Below, piece after piece: positions 5,850-10,942 of a stretch of DNA of 11,953 nt; the first letter of the stretch is position 1; the number at the start of each line of letters is the position of its first letter. The stretch comes from Streptomyces violaceus (lineage in GTDB: Bacteria > Actinomycetota > Actinomycetes > Streptomycetales > Streptomycetaceae): positions 32,019 through 43,971 of the forward strand of contig KL569115.1 in NCBI GenBank assembly GCA_000715635.1, in the 5' to 3' direction. Below the pieces are notes generated by a model that was given only the letters and a program-made list of their open reading frames with translations, was not told where the DNA came from and did not search any database. Both the position numbers and the translations under genes were made by a program.

Positions 5850-5865
5850 AGTGTGATCTGTCACA
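5850..5865. promoter_or_regulatory. Candidate Crp-binding site in crp/nth intergenic region
   Basis: AGTGTGATCTGTCACA reads as GTG-N8-CAC, the spacing of the TGTGA-N6-TCACA consensus. The right half TCACA is perfect and the left half AGTGT is a 3/5 match. An alternative reading is TGTGA-N4-TCACA, with perfect arms but a spacer 2 nt short. The centre is about 97 bp from the crp start and 110 bp from the nth start. Autoregulation of crp is the likeliest role. Confidence 0.5.
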
Positions 5866-5902
5866 AGGATGCAGCACAGGTGTCCCGGGGTACGCGGCAG
5901 GG

Positions 5903-5914
5903 GTCCAATTGGAC
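5903..5914. promoter_or_regulatory. 12-bp perfect palindrome GTCCAATTGGAC
   Basis: This is a perfect 12-bp palindrome with an AT-rich centre, centred about 59 bp upstream of the predicted nth transcription start and about 50 bp from the Crp-like site. An AT-centred symmetric site in such GC-rich DNA resembles a dimeric-regulator operator. The cognate factor is unknown. Confidence 0.4.
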
Positions 5915-5955
5915 GCCGATCTTCAGGGCCCGGGGCGGATGTCGGTGCCACGCCT

Positions 5956-5961
5956 TAGGCT
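5956..5961 (+). promoter_or_regulatory. Candidate -10 box of nth, leaderless
   Basis: TAGGCT is followed by 6 nt and the GTG at 5968. The same hexamer precedes the ATPase pair on the opposite strand. No Shine-Dalgarno sequence and no clear -35 are visible. Confidence 0.5.
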
Positions 5962-5967
5962 GGCCGG

Positions 5968-7110
5968 GTGTCCAAATCGCCGGTGAGAGCACAGGCCGAG
6001 GGGGCTGCGCGGGTGGTTGTACGTCGCGATTCCGCTGTGGGCGAACAGAGCCCCGATGGCGGTAGGAAAACGGCGAAAGCGACAGAGAGGGCGGTGCCTT
6101 CAGGCAAGTCGACGCCGGCCAAGAAGGCTGCCGCCACGAAGGCCGCAGCCACGAAAGCCGCTGCCACGAAGGCTGCCGCCAAGAAGGCCGGGGCCGCGAG
6201 CAAGAAGGCGTCTGCGAAGAAGGCGGCAGCTGTGAAGAAGGCGCCTGCCGCCAAGAAGGTCACCGTCGCGCCCAAGAAGGCCACGGCCCGCGTCAAGGGC
6301 ACCGCCCCCGCAAAGGCCGTCGTCCACCCGCCGGGTGACGAGTCGCGTACGGCCCTGGTCCGCCGGGCCCGCCGTATCAACCGCGAACTCGCCGAGGTCT
6401 ACCCGTACGCCCACCCCGAGCTGGACTTCGACAACTCCTTCCAACTGGTCGTCGCCACGGTCCTGTCCGCCCAGACCACCGACCTGCGCGTCAACCAGAC
6501 GACACCCGCCCTCTTCGCCAAGTACCCCACCCCCGAGGACCTGGCCGCCGCCAACCCGGAGGAGGTGGAGGAGATCCTCCGCCCGTGCGGCTTCTTCCGG
6601 GCCAAGACGAAGTCGGTCATAGGGCTGTCCAAGGCCCTGGTGGAGGAGTTCGGCGGTGAGGTCCCGGGCCGGCTGGAGGACCTGGTCAAGCTGCCCGGCG
6701 TCGGCCGCAAGACCGCGTTCGTCGTGCTCGGCAACGCCTTCGGGCGGCCAGGCATCACCGTGGACACGCACTTCCAGCGCCTGGTGCGCCGCTGGCAGTG
6801 GACCGGCGAGACCGACCCGGACAAGATCGAGGCCGCCATCGGCGCGCTCTTCCCGAAGAGCGACTGGACGGACCTCTCGCACCACGTCATCTGGCACGGC
6901 CGCCGTATCTGCCACGCCCGCAAGCCCGCCTGCGGCGCCTGCCCGATCGCCCCGCTCTGCCCGGCGTTCGGCGAGGGCGAGACCGACCCGGAGAAGGCGA
7001 AGAAGCTGCTCAAGTACGAAAAGGGCGGCTTCCCCGGCCAGCGCCTGCGGCCCCCGCAGGCGTATCTGGACGCGGGGGGCAAGCCGGCGCCGCCGCTGGG
7101 GGCCGGATGA
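5968..7110 (+). CDS. nth: Endonuclease III with Lys/Ala-rich N-terminal tail
   Basis: 380-residue base-excision repair glycosylase/AP lyase acting on oxidised pyrimidines. The catalytic domain (about 126-345) has the helix-hairpin-helix LPGVGRKTA (242-250) with Schiff-base lysine K248, the catalytic D266 in TVDTHFQRL, and the Fe4S4 loop C315-X6-C322-X2-C325-X5-C331. E. coli Nth is about 211 residues. The extra length is a basic tail of [12 protein letters not shown] repeats (about 47-117), like histone H1 or the tail of actinobacterial HU. The GTG at 5968 is preferred because of the TAGGCT box 6 nt upstream. A GTG at 6091-6093 is possible and would still retain the repeats. No good in-frame start with a ribosome site follows the tail, so it is probably translated. 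It is divergent from crp, as in M. tuberculosis (Rv3674c, memory). Confidence 0.95.
   Translation: MSKSPVRAQAEGAARVVVRRDSAVGEQSPDGGRKTAKATERAVPSGKSTPAKKAAATKAAATKAAATKAAAKKAGAASKKASAKKAAAVKKAPAAKKVTVAPKKATARVKGTAPAKAVVHPPGDESRTALVRRARRINRELAEVYPYAHPELDFDNSFQLVVATVLSAQTTDLRVNQTTPALFAKYPTPEDLAAANPEEVEEILRPCGFFRAKTKSVIGLSKALVEEFGGEVPGRLEDLVKLPGVGRKTAFVVLGNAFGRPGITVDTHFQRLVRRWQWTGETDPDKIEAAIGALFPKSDWTDLSHHVIWHGRRICHARKPACGACPIAPLCPAFGEGETDPEKAKKLLKYEKGGFPGQRLRPPQAYLDAGGKPAPPLGAG
6121..6195 (+). repeat. Five 15-bp tandem repeats in the nth tail
   Basis: Five consecutive 15-nt units encode [20 protein letters not shown] and KKAGA. The units vary at third positions (GCC, GCA, GCT), so the array is not a fresh DNA duplication, or selection has kept the peptide while codons drifted. 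Confidence 0.85.
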
Positions 7111-7131
7111 GCTGCCCGAACGGGGGATCGC

Positions 7132-7150
7132 GGTCGTTCGCGGAACGATC
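7132..7150 (+). terminator. Small hairpin between nth and the CoA-type Nudix gene
   Basis: GGTCGTTC (7132-7139) pairs with GAACGATC (7143-7150) through 8 positions, one of them G-T, around a GCG loop. It lies 21 nt after the nth stop. With no U tract it could be a weak terminator, an mRNA-stability element, or neither. The 85-nt gap otherwise shows no gene. Confidence 0.35.
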
Positions 7151-7195
7151 TCGGACCCGCCGTGCGTTGGAAGCGGCAGGACGACGGGGGTGGCG

Positions 7196-7891
7196 ATGAC
7201 GCGTGCGAGCGACACACAAGGCGGGCCTTTGACGCCGAGCAAGGAGGGCCTGCCCGCCTGGCTGGACCCGGTGGTGCACGCCGTGCAGACGGTCAGTCCG
7301 CGGCAGCTCAGCCGGTTCCTGCCGCCGGAGGACGGCGCCGGGCGCCAGTCCGCCGTGCTGATCCTGTTCGGGGAGGGCGAGCGCGGCCCCGAGCTGCTGC
7401 TCATGGAGCGCGCGAGCTCCCTGCGCTCGCATGCCGGCCAGCCCTCGTTCCCCGGCGGCGCCCTTGACCCGGAGGACGGCGATCCGCGGGGCGACGGCCC
7501 GCTGCGGGCCGCCCTGCGCGAGGCGGAGGAGGAGACCGGCCTCGACCCCTCGGGCGTCCAGCTCTTCGGCGTCCTGCCCAGGCTGTACATCCCGGTCAGC
7601 GGCTTCGTCGTCACCCCGGTGCTGGGCTGGTGGCGCGAACCGAGCCCGGTCGGGGTCGTCGATCCGAACGAGACCGCCAGGGTCTTCACCGTCCCCGTGG
7701 TGGATCTCACGGATCCCGCCAACCGCGCCACCGCCGTCCACCCCAGCGGCCACCGAGGTCCGGCATTTCTGGTCGAATCAGCCCTTGTATGGGGTTTCAC
7801 GGCCGGAATCATCGACCGGCTGCTGCATTTCGCGGGCTGGGAGCGGCCCTGGGACCGCGAGAAGCAGGTCCCGCTCGACTGGCGCGCATGA
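7196..7891 (+). CDS. CoA-pyrophosphatase-type Nudix hydrolase (NUDT7/NUDT8-like)
   Basis: 231-residue Nudix hydrolase. The segment MERASSLRSHAGQPSFPGG (70-88) matches the NuCoA signature (LLxxRSx3LRxHxGQxxFPGG) that marks coenzyme A and CoA-ester diphosphatases, which cut CoA to phosphopantetheine and 3',5'-ADP. The Nudix core REAEEETGL (108-116) is intact. The C-terminal part (VWGFTAGIIDRLL) is also typical. ATG at 7196 is chosen; an in-frame GTG at 7190 preceded by AGGA is an equally possible start and would add two residues. The frame stays open far upstream through nth, but that part has no matching protein character. MarP starts 13 nt after the stop, so the two are probably co-transcribed. 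Equivalent by memory to M. tuberculosis Rv3672c. Confidence 0.92.
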   Translation: MTRASDTQGGPLTPSKEGLPAWLDPVVHAVQTVSPRQLSRFLPPEDGAGRQSAVLILFGEGERGPELLLMERASSLRSHAGQPSFPGGALDPEDGDPRGDGPLRAALREAEEETGLDPSGVQLFGVLPRLYIPVSGFVVTPVLGWWREPSPVGVVDPNETARVFTVPVVDLTDPANRATAVHPSGHRGPAFLVESALVWGFTAGIIDRLLHFAGWERPWDREKQVPLDWRA

Positions 7892-7904
7892 CAGGGTGGC
7901 CTCC

Positions 7905-9104
7905 GTGAACGTGCTGGACATCTTGTTGCTGGTCGCCGCCGTGTGGTTCGCGGTCGTCGGGTACCGCCAGGGATTCGTCGTCGGCATCCTGTCGGTGATC
8001 GGCTTCCTTGGCGGCGGTCTCGTCGCGGTCTACGTACTGCCCGTCATCTGGGACGCGCTCACGGACAACGCGGAGGTGAACACGACCGCCGCCGTCGTCG
8101 CGGTCGTCGTCGTCATCGTCTGCGCCTCCGTGGGCCAGGCCCTCACCACCCACCTCGGCAACAAGCTGCGCCGGCACATCACCTGGTCCCCGGCCCGGGC
8201 CCTCGACGCCACCGGCGGTGCCCTGGTCAACGTCGTGGCGATGCTCCTGGTCGCCTGGCTGATCGGTTCGGCCCTCGCGGGCACCACCCTGCCGACGCTC
8301 GGCAAGGAGGTCCGCAACTCCAAGGTGCTGCTGGGCGTCTCGCAGGCGCTGCCGGAACAGGCCGCCACCTGGTTCGCCGACTTCTCCTCGGTCCTCGCGC
8401 AGAACGGCTTCCCGCAGGTCTTCAGCCCGTTCTCGAACGAGCCGATCACCGACGTCCAGCCGCCGGACCCCGCCCTGGCCGACAGCCCCGTGGCGAACCG
8501 CTCCCAGCGCTCCATCGTCAAGGTCATGGGCACGGCCCCGAGCTGCGGCAAGGTCCTGGAGGGCACCGGCTTCGTCTTCGCCGGCCGCCGTGTGATGACC
8601 AACGCGCACGTGGTGGGCGGCGTCGACGAGCCGACCGTGCAGATAGGCGGCGAGGGCAGGAAGTACGACGCCACGGTCGTCCTCTACGACTGGCGGCGCG
8701 ACATCGCCGTACTCGACGTGCCGGACCTCAAGGCGCCCGCGCTGCGGTTCACCACCGAGGACGCCGGCAGCGGGGACGGCGCGATCGTCGCGGGCTTCCC
8801 GGAGAACGGGGCGTACGACGTGCGGGCCGCGCGCGTGCGCGGCCGCATCACGGCCAACGGCCCGGACATCTACCACCGGGACACGGTCCGCCGTGACGTC
8901 TACTCCCTCTACGCGACCGTCCGCCAGGGCAACTCCGGCGGACCGCTGCTCACCCCCGAAGGCAGGGTCTACGGCGTGGTCTTCGCCAAGTCCCTCGACG
9001 ACGCCGAGACGGGGTACGCGCTGACCGTGGACGAGATCCAGGAGGACATCACCAAGGGGCGCACCGCCAACCAGCAGGTGGACAGCGACAGCTGCGCGCT
9101 CTAG
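7905..9104 (+). CDS. marP: MarP-like membrane-anchored serine protease (CvpA domain plus trypsin-like domain)
   Basis: 399 residues; M. tuberculosis MarP (Rv3671c), needed for acid resistance, has 397. Residues about 1-130 form four hydrophobic helices (about 4-21, 25-46, 64-82, 105-126), a CvpA-like membrane domain. The outer-face protease domain has the catalytic triad H235 (VMTNAHVVGG), D266 (RRDIAVLDV) and S344 (RQGNSGGPLL). Cysteines C214 (APSCGKV) and C397 (DSDSCAL, third from the end) match the pair that forms the stabilising disulfide in MarP. Start GTG 7905 is favoured by AGGGTGG 5 nt upstream; an in-frame GTG at 7896 lacks a spaced ribosome site. It follows the CoA-type Nudix gene by 13 nt. 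In mycobacteria MarP cleaves the peptidoglycan hydrolase RipA; the Streptomyces substrate is not known to me. Confidence 0.95.
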   Translation: MNVLDILLLVAAVWFAVVGYRQGFVVGILSVIGFLGGGLVAVYVLPVIWDALTDNAEVNTTAAVVAVVVVIVCASVGQALTTHLGNKLRRHITWSPARALDATGGALVNVVAMLLVAWLIGSALAGTTLPTLGKEVRNSKVLLGVSQALPEQAATWFADFSSVLAQNGFPQVFSPFSNEPITDVQPPDPALADSPVANRSQRSIVKVMGTAPSCGKVLEGTGFVFAGRRVMTNAHVVGGVDEPTVQIGGEGRKYDATVVLYDWRRDIAVLDVPDLKAPALRFTTEDAGSGDGAIVAGFPENGAYDVRAARVRGRITANGPDIYHRDTVRRDVYSLYATVRQGNSGGPLLTPEGRVYGVVFAKSLDDAETGYALTVDEIQEDITKGRTANQQVDSDSCAL

Positions 9105-9128
9105 GGGCGGCCCTGCGGAGAAGTGTTC

Positions 9129-9156
9129 GAGGCGTCACTCGCGCGGGTGGCGCCTC
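9129..9156 (+). terminator. Hairpin terminator downstream of marP
   Basis: GAGGCGTCAC (9129-9138) pairs with GTGGCGCCTC (9147-9156) over 10 positions, with one G-T wobble and an 8-nt loop. It lies 24 nt after the MarP stop. There is no U tract, as is usual in Streptomyces. Confidence 0.6.
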
Positions 9157-9212
9157 AGTCGCGTGTGTGGCGCAGACGTACGGAGACCCAGCGGGCCCGG
9201 CGGCGGAGGATA

Positions 9213-9239
9213 CGCGGGATCCCGACCCGGGGATCCGCG
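9213..9239. terminator. Imperfect inverted repeat, possible terminator of the minus-strand operon
   Basis: CGCGGGATCC (9213-9222) can pair with GGATCCGCG (9231-9239), with one bulged G and an 8-nt loop. It lies about 225 nt beyond the hydrolase stop on the minus strand, rather far for its terminator. Confidence 0.3.
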
Positions 9240-9387
9240 GTCACCATCTGCGGTGCGCCGCTTCGCTGGTGGGGGTTCGCACCGCCCGCCGAGCGGCGAT
9301 TGCGGCTTGCGTCACTGTAGTCGTGCGTCCAGCCCATACCCCGACGTCTGCCCCCGCCCCATGGTCGATAACCGCTCCCGGGGCGCC

Positions 9388-9416
9388 CAATTGGCCTATG
9401 CGCCAGGCAATTGGCC
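9388..9416. repeat. Direct repeat CAATTGGCC, 20-bp period
   Basis: CAATTGGCC occurs at 9388-9396 and 9408-9416, each around the palindrome CAATTG. The first copy is also part of CCAATTGG. It is about 50-75 nt beyond the hydrolase stop on the minus strand. Two turns of helix separate the copies, which would suit cooperative binding, but no promoter is evident. Confidence 0.6.
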
Positions 9417-9464
9417 GTTCGTAGGACAGGCGTTCACGTGCGGATACCGGGCGGGGTCGACCGG

Positions 9465-10415
9465 TCACCGATCGGGTTCGGGGTCCTTCAGCCAGTTGAT
9501 GAGCTCCGAGGAGAACGCGACCGGGTCCTCCTCGTGCGGGAAGTGGCCGAGACCGTCGAACAGGCGCCAGCGGTACGGGGCTTCGACGTACTCGCCGGAT
9601 CCGGCCGCGCTGCGCGTGCGCATCACGGGGTCGAGCGAGCCGTGCAGATGGAGGGTGGGTACGCGCACGGGCCGCTTCATGCGCCGGTTGAACTGGATGC
9701 CGTCCGGACGGGCCAGGGAGCGCACCATCCAGCGGTACGGCTCGACCGCGCAGTGCGCCGCGGAGGGGATGCACATGGCGCGGCGGTACGTCTCGAGGGC
9801 CTCGTCCTCCGGCGGCCGGGGACCGGACCAGTCCTGGATCAGCTCGGCCACGAGCGCCCCGTCGTCGGCGGTGAGCTGCCGCTCGGGGATCCAGGGCCGC
9901 TGGAACCCCCAGATGTGTGAACCGGCCCGCGTCTGCTTGACGTCTCGCAGCATGGCCGAGCGCCAGCGCCGCGGATGCGGCATGGACGCGACCGCCAGCC
10001 GCCGCACCAGCTTGGGGCGCATCGCGGCGGCTGTCCACGCGAGGTATCCGCCCAGGTCGTGGCCGACCAGCGCGGCGTCCGGCTCGCCGAGCGAGCGGAT
10101 GACGCCGGTGACGTCGAGCGCGAGGTTGGCGGGGTCGTAACCGCGCGGCGTACGGTCGCTGCCCCCGACGCCCCGCAGGTCCATGGCCACGGCCCGGAAG
10201 CCCGCGTCGGCGAGTGCCACCAGCTGGTGCCGCCAGGTCCACCAGAACTGCGGGAAGCCGTGCAGCAGCAGCACCAGCGGCCCGTCGCCCAGCTCGGCGA
10301 TGTGGAAGCGGGCGCCGTTGGCGGCGACGTCGCGGTGGCTCACCTTCCTCCCGCCGGGGAGGTCGAGGAGAACGGCCGAGGCCGGTTGTGCCGAAGGTGT
10401 GGCGGGGTCCGTCAT
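9465..10415 (-). CDS. Alpha/beta hydrolase, epoxide-hydrolase-like (EphE-type)
   Basis: 316-residue alpha/beta hydrolase with the epoxide hydrolase layout. HGFPQFWWTW (52-61) is the oxyanion motif. MDLRGVGGSDR (78-88) follows. The nucleophile elbow VGHDLGG (117-123) has Asp (D120) instead of Ser, as in epoxide hydrolases and haloalkane dehalogenases. D262 (HGSLDPV) and H291 (DGLGHFPHEED) complete the triad. The lid (about 145-250) contains Tyr residues (Y210, Y227) that could activate an epoxide, but I cannot confirm which. HGFP and the genome context favour epoxide hydrolase over dehalogenase. Substrate is unknown. ATG at 10415 overlaps the stop of the upstream membrane-protein gene by 4 nt, so translation is coupled. 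Rv3670 (EphE) in M. tuberculosis appears to be the equivalent (memory). Confidence 0.9.
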   Translation of the reverse strand: MTDPATPSAQPASAVLLDLPGGRKVSHRDVAANGARFHIAELGDGPLVLLLHGFPQFWWTWRHQLVALADAGFRAVAMDLRGVGGSDRTPRGYDPANLALDVTGVIRSLGEPDAALVGHDLGGYLAWTAAAMRPKLVRRLAVASMPHPRRWRSAMLRDVKQTRAGSHIWGFQRPWIPERQLTADDGALVAELIQDWSGPRPPEDEALETYRRAMCIPSAAHCAVEPYRWMVRSLARPDGIQFNRRMKRPVRVPTLHLHGSLDPVMRTRSAAGSGEYVEAPYRWRLFDGLGHFPHEEDPVAFSSELINWLKDPEPDR

Positions 10416-10900
10416 GACGACGAGCGTGCCACAGCCTCGATGGCCTCGGGGACCCGGTCCTGCGGGAGCTCCGGACGCGGGTGCGGCTTGGCCTTCTGCA
10501 GGACGACCGCGGTCTCCTTCATCGAGGCGGCGACCTTCTGCGGACCCTTGCTCTTCTTGGCCTTCTTCGCGAAGACCACGCCGATCAGCGCGAGCACGAC
10601 CGCGACCAGCACGTTCGCCGCGAAGGACAGCAGGAAGCAGATCGCGAGGTTCCAGTCGCTCCAGGTGCGGATGCCGTACGCCAGCGCGAAGTTCAGCATC
10701 GGCAGGGAGAACAGCAGGACCGCGCCGGCCATGGAGAAGGCGCCGCCGCTGGTCGCGCCGCGCTTGACGTCCTGTTTGAGCTGCGCCTTCGCCAGCGCGA
10801 TCTCGTCGTGCACCAGCGCCGACATTTCCGCCGTCGCCGAGGCGAACAGCTGGCCGATGCTGCGTTCGGCGCCGACCGGGCTGCCGTCGGGTGCGCTCAT
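10412..10900 (-). CDS. Small two-helix membrane protein, actinobacterial holin-X/phage-holin-like family
   Basis: 162-residue membrane protein. An N-terminal amphipathic helix (about 13-48, SIGQLFASATAEMSALVHDE) is followed by two transmembrane segments (about 52-76 and 84-111) and a basic cytosolic tail (AKKAKKSKG...). This layout fits the family named phage holin superfamily or actinobacterial holin-X (PF07332 type). The name is structural: nothing phage-like surrounds it and no lysin is nearby, so lysis is unlikely. Function is unknown. ATG 10898-10900 is supported by GAGGGAGAG upstream on the minus strand. It begins 42 nt after the NhaA stop and overlaps the hydrolase start, giving a likely nhaA-holin-hydrolase operon. 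Rv3669, next to EphE in M. tuberculosis, has the same size and position (memory). Confidence 0.88.
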   Translation of the reverse strand: MSAPDGSPVGAERSIGQLFASATAEMSALVHDEIALAKAQLKQDVKRGATSGGAFSMAGAVLLFSLPMLNFALAYGIRTWSDWNLAICFLLSFAANVLVAVVLALIGVVFAKKAKKSKGPQKVAASMKETAVVLQKAKPHPRPELPQDRVPEAIEAVARSSS

Positions 10901-10942
10901 CGCGGTCTCTCCCTCTCCGTCTTTTTGTACCGTCTCGTCAGA

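Larger units (their letters stand above)
9105..9464. other. 360-nt convergent intergenic region without a convincing gene
   Basis: It lies between the converging MarP and hydrolase genes. It holds a likely MarP terminator (9129-9156), an imperfect BamHI-like dyad (9213-9222 with 9231-9239, one bulged base) and a 9-bp repeat (9388-9416). A 60-codon minus-strand frame at 9155-9337 starts with ATG but has only about 81 percent G/C at third positions, an Arg-rich composition and no recognisable domain. I do not call it a gene. Confidence 0.6.

Noticed and set aside
4916..5986. 356-codon plus-strand frame opposite crp
   Set aside because: It crosses the strong hairpin and the crp leader and is antisense to an unmistakable Crp.
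6121..6195. CRISPR-like or mobile repeat array
   Set aside because: Units of 15 nt without spacers lie in frame in nth and encode a Lys/Ala tail.
6656..7195. Upstream extension of the CoA-type Nudix frame through nth
   Set aside because: The extension is out of frame with nth, Arg/Ser/Pro-rich and unlike Nudix N-termini. Starts at 7190 or 7196 fit the family length.
6100..7812. 570-codon open frame on the minus strand opposite nth and the CoA-type Nudix gene
   Set aside because: It is the antisense shadow of genes with clear catalytic motifs. Long open antisense frames are expected at this GC content, and the translation has no domain.
9155..9337. 60-codon minus-strand frame between marP and the hydrolase
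   Set aside because: Third-position G/C is only about 81 percent, there is no clear ribosome site or family, and it overlaps the marP terminator. It could be reconsidered if conserved.
9241..10242. 333-codon minus-strand frame overlapping the hydrolase
   Set aside because: It is a frame-shifted shadow of the alpha/beta hydrolase, rich in Arg, Gly and Pro, with no motif.
10412..10900. Prophage remnant suggested by the holin-like protein
   Set aside because: There is no lysin, integrase, capsid gene or attachment repeat; neighbours are core genes and base composition is uniform.
10921..10931. CTTTTTG run as a terminator of nhaA
   Set aside because: On the transcribed minus strand it reads as A-rich, with no hairpin, so it cannot be a U tract.
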